Assembly (NCBI RefSeq): GCF_042427575.1
Contig: NZ_JBHMFD010000008.1
Location: forward strand, 1-45,924
Direction of reading: 5' to 3'
DNA length: 45,924 bases
Origin: Bergeyella porcorum
GTDB lineage: Bacteria > Bacteroidota > Bacteroidia > Flavobacteriales > Weeksellaceae
A program made the translations under genes and the position numbers. This document shows positions 31,634-39,815 of the stretch, piece by piece. The notes under the pieces were generated by a model, which ran no database searches, was not told the origin of the DNA, and was given only the letters and a program-made list of their open reading frames with translations. How positions within the stretch are numbered: position 1 is the first letter of the stretch; each line of letters opens with the position of its first letter.

Positions 31634-32629
31634 ATGGCAATTTTACAATTCATAAAACCCGATAAAGTAATCCTTTTGAATTCCGACGATTTTAAAGGTC
31701 AATTTGAGTTCAGACCTTTAGAACCAGGATTCGGGCTTACCATCGGTAATGCTTTGAGGAGAGTGTTGCTTTCTTCTCTTGAAGGATATGCTATTTCATC
31801 TATCAAAATTGAAGGTGTAGAGCACGAGTTTTCAACAATTCCAGGAGTGGTAGAGGATGTTACCGAAATCATTCTGAATTTAAAGCAATTGCGTCTTAAA
31901 GCAAAAGTAGAAAATCAAGCTGCGGAACAAGTAGTGGCTAAAGTTTCTGGACAAACCCAAGTAACTGCCGGTGATTTAGGTAAAACAATGGCAGGTTTTG
32001 AAGTGCTAAATCCAGATTTGGTGATTTGTAATATGACAACAGATGTCAATTTTGAAATTACTTTCAATATCGACAAAGGTAGAGGCTATGTGCCTTCTGA
32101 TCAAAACAAATCTCACAATGCCCCTATCGGTACCATCGCTATTGATTCTATCTTTACGCCAATTAAGAAAGTTCAATACTCGATTGAAAACTACCGTGTA
32201 GAGCAAAAAACAGACTACGAAAAATTGGTATTAGATATCGAAACTGATGGATCTATTACACCTCAGAATGCTCTTACTGAAGCTTCTAAGATTTTGATCT
32301 ATCACTTTATGCTGTTCTCTGATGAAAGAATTACTCTTGAAACAGAAGCGGTGAAAGCGTCCATCCAATACGATGAAGAAACATTACATACAAGACAACT
32401 ATTGAAGTCCAAATTGGCAGATATGGATTTATCTGTAAGAGCTCTAAACTGTTTGAAAGCGGCTGAAGTAGAAACTCTTGGAGAACTTGTTTCTTACAGT
32501 AAGTCTGATTTGATGAAATTTAGAAATTTCGGTAAGAAATCTTTAACAGAATTAGAAGAATTAGTGCATTCAAAAGGTCTTAACTTCGGTTTTGACGTTG
32601 CAAAGTATAAACTAGATGCTGATAAATAA
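31634..32629 (+). CDS. rpoA: RNA polymerase alpha subunit
   Basis: Dimerises to nucleate RNA polymerase; its C-terminal domain contacts UP elements and activators. 331 residues. N-terminal domain signature EPGFGLTIGNALRRVLLSSL (about 31-50), C-terminal domain LSVRALNCLKAAEVETLGEL with KFRNFGKKSLTELEEL (about 262-310). Between rpsD and rplQ as usual. Confidence 0.98.
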   Translation: MAILQFIKPDKVILLNSDDFKGQFEFRPLEPGFGLTIGNALRRVLLSSLEGYAISSIKIEGVEHEFSTIPGVVEDVTEIILNLKQLRLKAKVENQAAEQVVAKVSGQTQVTAGDLGKTMAGFEVLNPDLVICNMTTDVNFEITFNIDKGRGYVPSDQNKSHNAPIGTIAIDSIFTPIKKVQYSIENYRVEQKTDYEKLVLDIETDGSITPQNALTEASKILIYHFMLFSDERITLETEAVKASIQYDEETLHTRQLLKSKLADMDLSVRALNCLKAAEVETLGELVSYSKSDLMKFRNFGKKSLTELEELVHSKGLNFGFDVAKYKLDADK

Positions 32630-32635
32630 TTAACA

Positions 32636-33148
32636 ATGAGACACGGTAAAAAATTTAATCACTTAGGAAGAACAGCGCCTCACAGAAAGGCAATGCTTTC
32701 TAATATGGCTTGTTCTCTTATTGAGCATAAAAGAATCAATACCACTGTAGCTAAAGCAAAAGCTTTGAGAGTATATGTGGAACCTCTTTTAACTAAAGCA
32801 AAAGACGATACAACTCACAATAGAAGAACAGTTTTCTCTTACCTACAAAGCAAAGAGGCTGTAACTGAACTTTTCAGAACCATCGCACCAAAAATCGCTG
32901 AGAGAAATGGTGGATACACTAGAATCATCAAAACTGGATTCAGATTGGGTGATTCAGCAGATATGGCGATGATAGAGTTGGTAGATTTTAATGACATCTA
33001 CAATCCTAATGCTGAAGAGAAAAAAGCGACTAGAAGAAGCAGAAGAGGCGGTGCTAAAAAAGCAGAAGCAGCTCCTGTAGAAGCTAAGGAAGAAGTGAAA
33101 GCAGAAGAGCCAAAGGCTGAAGCTGCTGAAGAAAAAACTGAAGAATAA
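32636..33148 (+). CDS. rplQ: 50S ribosomal protein L17 with acidic tail
   Basis: Large-subunit protein near the tunnel exit. The conserved part is residues 1-125 (MRHGKKFNHLGRTAPHRKAM, NGGYTRIIKTGFRLGDSADM). It is followed by a tail of about 45 residues made almost only of Ala, Glu and Lys, after a basic RRSRRGGAKK link. Such tails are usual in Bacteroidetes L17 but absent from E. coli. It is the last gene of the operon. Confidence 0.96.
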   Translation: MRHGKKFNHLGRTAPHRKAMLSNMACSLIEHKRINTTVAKAKALRVYVEPLLTKAKDDTTHNRRTVFSYLQSKEAVTELFRTIAPKIAERNGGYTRIIKTGFRLGDSADMAMIELVDFNDIYNPNAEEKKATRRSRRGGAKKAEAAPVEAKEEVKAEEPKAEAAEEKTEE

Positions 33149-33171
33149 TTTCTGAAAGTTTGAATTAATAG

Positions 33172-33210
33172 AAAATGCTACTCTCATTAGGGAGTAGCAT
33201 TTTTTGTTTT
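33172..33210 (+). terminator. Rho-independent terminator of the ribosomal operon
   Basis: ATGCTACTC pairs with GAGTAGCAT around a short loop, followed by six T residues and a further T run. Confidence 0.85.
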
Positions 33211-33231
33211 TTAGGAAGTAAATTATACCAC

Positions 33232-33513
33232 TTAAACCATAAAAATAGTCGTAAATATTTTAAGGTAATGATGATTAGAAGTGATGGATTTTACTTTTTG
33301 ATTATCGATAGCGTTTAAGGTTTCGTAGAGCCATTCTTTGAGAAGCTCCATATTTTCAAAAGTCTTGTTTTTAAAGCGTTTTTTTATGTATTGCCAAACT
33401 TGTTCACAGGGATTCAATTCTGGACTGTATGGTGGAATATTTATCGGTGCAATATTGGGAGGAATATCGAAGTCTTTGACGCTGTGGAAAGCGGCGTTGT
33501 CTATCATTGTCAC
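33232..33513 (-). pseudogene. IS630-family transposase, C-terminal remnant
   Basis: The 93-residue frame holds the end of a DDE transposase: MIDNAAFHSVKDF (second Asp of the triad) and IPPYSPELNPCEQVWQYIKK (the Glu). These are hallmarks of the IS630/Tc1-mariner group. A stop lies 8 codons before the first Met, and the N-terminal half with the first Asp is missing. I see no terminal inverted repeats. It sits between the ribosomal-operon terminator and the alkB-like gene. Confidence 0.8.
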
Positions 33514-33652
33514 TTTGATTTCTTCGAGTTAGAGGACTTTCTTTTATCTCGATTCTTCTTTTTTTCGTATACAAATATTCAAAAATAAGCAAAATAGTAG
33601 GGGTTAATTGGTGTAATACTCTTTGCGAGAAATTGTATATATCAAGCATTGG

Positions 33653-34285
33653 CTATTTATCGTCAATTATTACTTTTCTAAATGTTATTGAAACTCGTCT
33701 TTGTCGTTTATAAGTCTGTCCATTAAATTTGTCAGATTTTCGTCCTACAATTCCGTGATACCAATCATACCTTGACTTTCCCGTCATTACAATTAGCGTA
33801 TGGGGAGTGATTAATAACGGAATTTTCTCTTGTTCAGGGCTCGATTGTTTTTTTTGAAAATTCATTACACATTGCCCACCTAATGAAATTGAAATTATTG
33901 TATCGCCAAAACAGGGTTCGCAATCAATGTGTGCAGCAATTCCTTGATCGTTTATATATTCGTTTATTATCGCTTGGTCAGGAACAAAATCAATTATATT
34001 TTGCTGTTGTAATCTATCCAATAAAAATTTCATCCACATTGGTATTTCGCCAATAAAAAACGATTGGTCTATCCGCCTTGCTTTGTAATCGTATTTGTAA
34101 CCATAATGTTGAACCCGTCTTTTTAAATCCGTAAGCCATTCTGATTGATCAATGTTATTGAGCAATTCTTTTTCTTCGTCTTTGCTTATAAAATCAAATA
34201 AAATCTTTAAACCCTCAATTTGTTGAGCATTCTCCAAAGTAACCTCCTTGTCTGACTTGTTATATCCAAATAAATCTTGTACCAT
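33653..34285 (-). CDS. AlkB-like Fe(II)/2-oxoglutarate dioxygenase
   Basis: AlkB proteins remove methyl groups from alkylated bases of DNA or RNA by oxidation. The 210-residue protein has the whole active site: NEY-x8-HID (residues 108-121, iron ligands His119 and Asp121), His177 in WYHGIVG, and R197...R203 in RRVSITFR, which binds 2-oxoglutarate. It resembles eukaryotic-type short AlkB homologues at least as much as E. coli AlkB. Its start is 3 nt after the stop of the giant helicase gene, so the two form an operon and are probably translated together. The substrate may be the same nucleic acid that the partner processes. Confidence 0.88.
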   Translation of the reverse strand: MVQDLFGYNKSDKEVTLENAQQIEGLKILFDFISKDEEKELLNNIDQSEWLTDLKRRVQHYGYKYDYKARRIDQSFFIGEIPMWMKFLLDRLQQQNIIDFVPDQAIINEYINDQGIAAHIDCEPCFGDTIISISLGGQCVMNFQKKQSSPEQEKIPLLITPHTLIVMTGKSRYDWYHGIVGRKSDKFNGQTYKRQRRVSITFRKVIIDDK

Positions 34286-34288
34286 TAT

Positions 34289-37200
34289 CTAATTACTTAA
34301 TAATTCGTAGTAAACATCTTCTGACTTATCAAATTTGCTCATTACAGCATTTCTATAAACAACTCTTTCCGTTTTTGCGTGCTCCGTTACACTCTGTAAA
34401 CGCGGAACTAACTTTTTAAAAATAGTATAACTTCTATTTCGTTTTTCCATTGCTGAATTTTGAAAAACTAAAACAAATTTATTCAGTGGGTATTCATCAA
34501 GAAGAGTATTGATTTTCAATGCAATTCTCGATGCATCATCTTTAGAAAGATTTCCAAATAAATATGAAAAATTAAGAATAACTGTATTTGAAAATGTAAA
34601 TACGCTTTCCCAATAATTTTTTGAGATTTCATTTAACGATTTTACAAACTGGAATTTTGTATCGCGGTTGAAAAGCTCTGACTCTGAAAATTCTCTTGCT
34701 TTGTTCAGCATTGCTGTTGAAATATCAATCCCTATATAATCAAAATGAAAATTGGGAATTGAAACAAAACTTTGTTGAAAAGCTAGTCCCGATGTCAAAG
34801 GGCCGCAACCAAAATCTATAAAAACAATACGATTATTGCTATTTGCAAAAGTAATTTTAAAAAAATCTTTAAAGCTCTTGTAAATTGCCAAAGAGCTAAA
34901 ATAATGCTTTCGCATATTATAGTAACAGTATAAATTCACTTTTTCTTCAGGGCTATGCTCCAGCGTTGCCTGATCAAAATTTGCTCTACCGTATTCAATT
35001 ATATTGTTTCGGATATAATCATTGGTGTGTCCATACAAAATATTGGGATACTGAGTTCTGCTATCTTCTTTTATCTGCTGTATTACTATTTTATCAAATA
35101 CCGAAACAAAGTTTTGTTCAGGCTCGTAAACACTTCCTCCTATCTCAATATCTGTATCGGGTTCTTCTACATTAAAATTACCTTTTAAAAATTCTTCTGG
35201 ATGTTCTTTGATATAGCCCGATTTTGAACGAATAAATTCGATGAAACGATAATAGATTAGATTATTCGAAAGTATGGATGGGTTTCCAACTACAAATAAT
35301 TGTTTTTTTGCCCTTGTAATAGCAACATTTAATTTTCTATCGATAATTTGCCCTTCATCTTCAATGTTGTTGGCTAAAAAATCCAACTGATAATATTCAT
35401 TAATACTGAACGAATAAATAATAATATCTCGCTGTGAACCTTGAAAACGTTCGACTGTATCAATCGTGATATTATTGAGCTCGGGAATCTCTAAAGTATG
35501 AATCTCTTTTTTTATCAATGCAATCTGACTTCTATAAGGTGTGATAATCCCGATTGTATCAACTGATGAAAAGTTGAGATTATTAGTTCTATACAAATGA
35601 TAAATTTGTTTTACGAGTTCTTTTATGATTTTCGCCTCATAAGTATTAGTTTTACTAGTTTTGTCTGCCTTATGTTTTTCTGATGAAATAAATGCCAGTC
35701 GTTTTGTAGCGATTAGCTTTTGAAAAGGATTTTCATTTTCAAAACTTCTGTATTCCAAATCTGTATTCTGGTGAGTAGTAGGAACAACTCTCAGTTGATT
35801 GCTATAAAAAGAGTAATTAGGAAACAATGCAATGTCAGGATGCATTCTACCTTGTTTGTATAACATTCCCCAGACCGAAGATTTTTTATCTGTTTTGTGT
35901 AAATTGTAAAGTCGCTCAAATAGTGAATTTCTTCTATTGGTTAAACCAATTTGATTTAATGCTTGGCTGGTGACTTTTGATGCTTCTTCACTTTGTAAAA
36001 CAACTGCAGGCAACTGCTTGTGGTCGCCTATTAAAATAAATTTATCAATAGCATTGCCACCATTTACATTTTTTGCCGATAAAATTCCAATAAGACTAGG
36101 CTCTAAAATTTGTGATGCTTCATCAATTATAGCAATTTGAAAATGTTTGAGTTTAAAAAGTTCAGTTTTATTTGAAACTGAAGCAACAGTCCCAACAAAA
36201 ATTCTACACTCTTGAATTTTAGCTTTTACTTCATCTCTTTTTTCGCAATGTTCAATAACTTTTTCAAGTAACCTTTCTCTGTGTCTTTTTTCGCAAGACA
36301 ATTCAGAACCAATTCTGATATAGGGAGGTTTACCTTTTACATTGTTCAATGCGTCACAGATTTCATCAACAGCACGATTAGTATAAGAAAGTAATAAAAT
36401 ATTATTAGTTGGCTCACTGTAAAATTCTTCAACCATTGATTTTAAAGCGATTGAAGTTTTTCCCGTTCCAGGAGGACCAATCAGTAAGTAATAATCTTTG
36501 GCTTGTTTAGCCCTTAAAACGATATTATCTATTTCTTCGGAAATATATTTGTTTACCAAATATAAGCTGTTATCCTGCAAAGGTTGTCGTTGATTAAGTA
36601 ACAAATCCTTTCTATCTTGATTAGCTTGTAAAAAAGCATACAATCCACGATACATTGAGCTGTATGCTGAGTCTAAAAAATCGTGTTCAACCGCATATTT
36701 ACTACTTTGTGGCAATACAGATTGATTTCGTTGTTTATAACGAACGCGTATTGTGATTTCTGTTGGTGTAATTTCTTGGATAGAACCTTTAAAAATTTGT
36801 TTATTCGTTACATTATCTTTTGGATTATTTCTTTCATATAAAATGACAACATCGCCCTGTCTGAAATTTGGTAAAAAATCGTGTTGATAAGTTGGAATTT
36901 TTAGTTTAATAGTTCGCAAATCTGTTTCGGTCAGATTTTCAGCAATAGACAAATCTATTAATATTTCACCCGATTCTATTTTTTCTTCTAGTGAAGAAAG
37001 CCAAAGTGAAGAGATACCTTTCGTACTATTATATTCTGCTTCACCCACTTTTGAAATATAATGTTCTTTGGTAACAAAAGAATAGAAGCTGTGAAAGTAT
37101 TCAAGCTCCAGTTCTCTCGCTTCTTCAAAAAACGATTTGAAATGATTTATCTGAGGAATAATGAAACGGTTAAGAAAATTTTGATTAACATTTCTATTTG

Positions 37201-38605
37201 TGATTAATGTTTTAGGTTTAATATTATTGATTATACTTTGGGTTTTCGTTCCTATGTTGTCACTTGCAATACTTCTTTCATTAGCAACAATCAAATTACG
37301 AATATTCATTATTTCTTTTATCGCAGCCATAAAAGGAATAGATAAACGAAGATTTGCTTTAGAATCTGTATATTTTGAATATAAAATAAAAGTATTCAAA
37401 TCCTTAAACCGTACACCCAAAACCTTTTGAATAATAATCTGATAAATAAATGCTTGACTTCTGTGATTTAGGCCAATAAGTTCTATATCCGTTTCAGGGT
37501 AGGGTGCTTTTCCTGATTTTAATTCTATCACAACTTTTTTCTCATCTTTGGATTGTAATTGCAAAAAATCAAGTCGTCCTTGAACACCTAAATGTTCACA
37601 AATGAAATTTGGCTCTATAAGTGCATTTTCTCTATCTATTTTTTTTTCAGGAAAAATATTGCTTACAACATTCTTTATATTCTGAAATTGAATTTGTGTA
37701 TCTTGGAAAAAATTTGAGTCTATTTCTTCACAAGTTGAAAATTCAAAAGGTGCGGCTTTAAATGCTTTTTTTATAGCATCATTATAGACTACTGGAGCTG
37801 CTGGTTTTTCGTTGACAAACTCGTCAAGAAACAAGTTAGCAATATTACCCAGCAAAATATGTTTGGTGTTTTTTGACGGTTCAAACTTGCTTTGGACGAA
37901 GTTCAAAGGATGTCTTCCATAATCTTTCATACATTCAGCCAAAGAACTAACATCTAAAAGATAATCCGGTTCAAGAATGATTAAATCAGGCAAATAAATT
38001 CCCTGTTCATCAACGGTTACATCGATAAGGTTAACTTGGCATCCCTTCCAAAGATTCTCAATTGTAGAATTAAAAGCATCGTTGATTCCGAAAATATGGT
38101 GTTTTACTTTTATTGGTTCTTCCGTAGCGTTTTCCTCATCAAAAGCGTAAATGTATTGTTCATCTACTGATGAAACTTCTATTCTGATTCGATCATATTT
38201 TTTACCTTCTCTCTGTTTAGGTTTATAAATTTCGGTTTTAGGCAATATGGCCGACAGCGATTTTGGAATGTCAATACTGTAAAAATGGCTTAAAGCATTG
38301 CATAACGCTTTCAAATTATGTAAATAATCTTCTTGTGTTGGCTTGAAGTCAGCGTGTAAAACTTTGTTAGCGTTAATGCGCAAAGTATTTATTCGAAAGG
38401 TTTTTTGCCTATCAAGTTCTGTTTTTTCACAGACATAGTTAAGCAGTGAAAATAGATTTGAAAACTGTATATTTTCGTTCACTGTCAAATCTCTACAAAC
38501 TCTTTCGAGCAAGGAACGAAGTTTAGGATATTTATCCGCTATGCTATTCTGTTCATTGTGGATTTCAATTAAATCATCAAAGAACTCAATACCAGTTACA
38601 TTCAT
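34289..38605 (-). CDS. Dna2-like nuclease, SF1 helicase and methyltransferase in one protein
   Basis: A 1438-residue protein with several domains in order. Residues 1-115 form a helical segment with RINANKVLHADFKPT, like DUF4145/HEPN-type ends. Residues about 205-400 are a PD-(D/E)XK nuclease of the Dna2/Cas4 type: LEPDYLLD, GNIANLF, GRLDF with Asp346, E361-L-K363 and RSQAFIYQ at 382-389. Only C189, C225, C292 and C336 are nearby, so the usual C-terminal iron-sulphur Cys are missing. Residues 575-1110 form an Upf1/Dna2-type SF1 helicase: GPPGTGKT (710-717), IIDEASQ (826-832), GDHKQLPAV (860-868), TPYRSQI (1022-1028), DTVERFQGSQRD (1049-1060) and NVAITRAKK (1093-1101). Residues 1225-1438 are a class I methyltransferase: FIDFGCGPLTSG (1262-1273) and YIGIDIS (1290-1296), with no NPPY/DPPY motif. 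The next gene encodes an AlkB-like enzyme. A defence or repair role is inference. Confidence 0.88.
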   Translation of the reverse strand: MNVTGIEFFDDLIEIHNEQNSIADKYPKLRSLLERVCRDLTVNENIQFSNLFSLLNYVCEKTELDRQKTFRINTLRINANKVLHADFKPTQEDYLHNLKALCNALSHFYSIDIPKSLSAILPKTEIYKPKQREGKKYDRIRIEVSSVDEQYIYAFDEENATEEPIKVKHHIFGINDAFNSTIENLWKGCQVNLIDVTVDEQGIYLPDLIILEPDYLLDVSSLAECMKDYGRHPLNFVQSKFEPSKNTKHILLGNIANLFLDEFVNEKPAAPVVYNDAIKKAFKAAPFEFSTCEEIDSNFFQDTQIQFQNIKNVVSNIFPEKKIDRENALIEPNFICEHLGVQGRLDFLQLQSKDEKKVVIELKSGKAPYPETDIELIGLNHRSQAFIYQIIIQKVLGVRFKDLNTFILYSKYTDSKANLRLSIPFMAAIKEIMNIRNLIVANERSIASDNIGTKTQSIINNIKPKTLITNRNVNQNFLNRFIIPQINHFKSFFEEARELELEYFHSFYSFVTKEHYISKVGEAEYNSTKGISSLWLSSLEEKIESGEILIDLSIAENLTETDLRTIKLKIPTYQHDFLPNFRQGDVVILYERNNPKDNVTNKQIFKGSIQEITPTEITIRVRYKQRNQSVLPQSSKYAVEHDFLDSAYSSMYRGLYAFLQANQDRKDLLLNQRQPLQDNSLYLVNKYISEEIDNIVLRAKQAKDYYLLIGPPGTGKTSIALKSMVEEFYSEPTNNILLLSYTNRAVDEICDALNNVKGKPPYIRIGSELSCEKRHRERLLEKVIEHCEKRDEVKAKIQECRIFVGTVASVSNKTELFKLKHFQIAIIDEASQILEPSLIGILSAKNVNGGNAIDKFILIGDHKQLPAVVLQSEEASKVTSQALNQIGLTNRRNSLFERLYNLHKTDKKSSVWGMLYKQGRMHPDIALFPNYSFYSNQLRVVPTTHQNTDLEYRSFENENPFQKLIATKRLAFISSEKHKADKTSKTNTYEAKIIKELVKQIYHLYRTNNLNFSSVDTIGIITPYRSQIALIKKEIHTLEIPELNNITIDTVERFQGSQRDIIIYSFSINEYYQLDFLANNIEDEGQIIDRKLNVAITRAKKQLFVVGNPSILSNNLIYYRFIEFIRSKSGYIKEHPEEFLKGNFNVEEPDTDIEIGGSVYEPEQNFVSVFDKIVIQQIKEDSRTQYPNILYGHTNDYIRNNIIEYGRANFDQATLEHSPEEKVNLYCYYNMRKHYFSSLAIYKSFKDFFKITFANSNNRIVFIDFGCGPLTSGLAFQQSFVSIPNFHFDYIGIDISTAMLNKAREFSESELFNRDTKFQFVKSLNEISKNYWESVFTFSNTVILNFSYLFGNLSKDDASRIALKINTLLDEYPLNKFVLVFQNSAMEKRNRSYTIFKKLVPRLQSVTEHAKTERVVYRNAVMSKFDKSEDVYYELLSN

Positions 38606-38766
38606 TGTTAGTTTTTATATTTTTTAAGGATTAACCACATTGTAAAATGGACTGCAACTTTTTTTATATTGTCGTAGTCAACGACTTATTTCTATCCTTT
38701 AACTGTATTTCAAATGTATAAACAAGTTCCTCAACAGAGAAAGTTCTAATATACCATTTATGAATT

Positions 38767-38797
38767 CAAATATACAAAATATCGTTTATCCTACAAA
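38767..38797 (-). promoter_or_regulatory. Sigma-A promoter of the helicase-alkB operon
   Basis: On the minus strand, TATATTTG (38774-38767) is preceded by TTTG (38797-38794) with 19 nt between. A second TACATTTG lies closer to the gene (38718-38711) but has no -33 at the right distance. Confidence 0.5.
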
Positions 38798-38902
38798 GAG
38801 GACATCGTCATATGAAGCTAATTAACAAATCTTTATACTATTCCTAATTTATAAAAAAAAGGAGATACTTGTTCTCATCGATAAAAAGAAAATCTAGAGA
38901 AT

Positions 38903-38930
38903 AAAAAAGGACATTCACTATAGAATGCCC
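38903..38930 (-). terminator. Rho-independent terminator of the lptD-ridA operon
   Basis: On the minus strand, GGGCATTC and GAATGTCC pair (one G-T) around TATAGT, followed by six T residues. Confidence 0.7.
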
Positions 38931-38944
38931 TCGGTTTTTCGTTT

Positions 38945-39376
38945 TTAACGGTGTTGCCTTCGTTTTCTTTCGTAGAGTATTTCGGTTATTTTTCCTCCTA
39001 CCCAAGAGAATGGAAAAAAGGTGAGATAAATGCATATCTTGTAAAAAGTAGGATGGTAAGGGAAAATGATAACATCTAACATCGCTACAAATAACAGAAT
39101 AAAACCTATCAAAATAGCATAGGCCACCTTGGCCTCTTTTACAATGATTGCCGTAGCCACGCCTCCTACCGTAGCCGATACCCCAGAGAGAAACAGCAAG
39201 AAGGCAAAAAAACTATCATTGTCCCTCATCGTGAAAAGGAAGTTTTCCCAATTCTGAAATGGTGAAAAATGTTCATAAGTAATCCATTCGGGATTGATGC
39301 GAACCCCAAGCGAAATGGTAAGCCCTGCCACAGCTAAGCCTACAATAACCCCCAATGTATTTCTTAGAAAATTCAT
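38945..39376 (-). CDS. Hypothetical membrane protein with four transmembrane segments
   Basis: A 143-residue protein not assigned to a named family. Hydrophobic segments lie near residues 6-25, 55-74, 83-105 and 110-128; the middle pair has a Gly-rich packing pattern (FLSGVSATVGGVATAII). The C-terminus is strongly basic (ERKRRQHR), so it probably faces the cytoplasm. It starts 9 nt after ridA and is likely cotranscribed with it. Confidence 0.75.
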   Translation of the reverse strand: MNFLRNTLGVIVGLAVAGLTISLGVRINPEWITYEHFSPFQNWENFLFTMRDNDSFFAFLLFLSGVSATVGGVATAIIVKEAKVAYAILIGFILLFVAMLDVIIFPYHPTFYKICIYLTFFPFSWVGGKITEILYERKRRQHR

Positions 39377-39385
39377 CTAACTTTA

Positions 39386-39766
39386 TTAGAATTGATGTGC
39401 AATCATTGATATTTCTACTTCCACATTCTTTGGCAAACAAGACACTTGCACGGTTTCTCTTGCAGGAAGAAAATCTGCTTCTAAATAAGATGCATACACT
39501 TCATTCACGATGCTGAAATCTTCCATATCTTTAAGGAAAATGGTAGATTTTACCACATTCTTGAAAGTCATTCCCGCTGCTTGAAGCACCGCTTGAAGGT
39601 TTTGCATTACTTGATGCGTGGCCTTTTCCACACCTTCTACCACTTTGCCCGTCTCTGGCTCTACGGGAATTTGCCCAGAGATATACAACACTCCATTAAT
39701 CAAATTGGCCTGTGCATAAGGTCCTATAGCAGCAGGAGCATTGGGCGTAGAAATAATTTCTTTCAT
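39386..39766 (-). CDS. ridA: RidA-family reactive-imine deaminase
   Basis: RidA hydrolyses reactive enamine/imine intermediates such as 2-aminoacrylate, protecting pyridoxal-phosphate enzymes. The 126-residue protein has the family signature: GPYAQANLINGVLYISGQIP (about 16-35), a conserved Arg in PARETVQVSCLPKNVEVEIS (about 101-120), and the C-terminal EISMIAH. Length is typical. It lies 49 nt downstream of lptD. Confidence 0.93.
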   Translation of the reverse strand: MKEIISTPNAPAAIGPYAQANLINGVLYISGQIPVEPETGKVVEGVEKATHQVMQNLQAVLQAAGMTFKNVVKSTIFLKDMEDFSIVNEVYASYLEADFLPARETVQVSCLPKNVEVEISMIAHQF

Positions 39767-39815
39767 TATAAATTACTTTTTAGTGCTTGCAAATATAATA
39801 TTATGTTTTTGGATA

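Larger units (their letters stand above)
38606..38944. other. Intergenic region upstream of the helicase operon
   Basis: About 340 bases without a gene. It contains the minus-strand promoter candidate at 38767-38797, a leader of about 155 nt before the helicase start, and at its far end the minus-strand terminator of the neighbouring operon. The AT content is high, and no coding frame of note is present. Confidence 0.6.

Noticed and set aside
33404..33649. 81-codon minus-strand frame beside the transposase fragment
   Set aside because: It overlaps the better-supported transposase frame, has no family motif, and its composition looks like a shadow frame.
38844..39035. 63-codon minus-strand frame downstream of the membrane-protein gene
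   Set aside because: It overlaps the end of that gene in another frame and the terminator; low-complexity Lys/Asn/Leu composition.
39790..39797. Separate promoter for ridA
   Set aside because: TATATTTG is present on the minus strand, but no -33 TTG is found at 17-23 nt; cotranscription with lptD is simpler.
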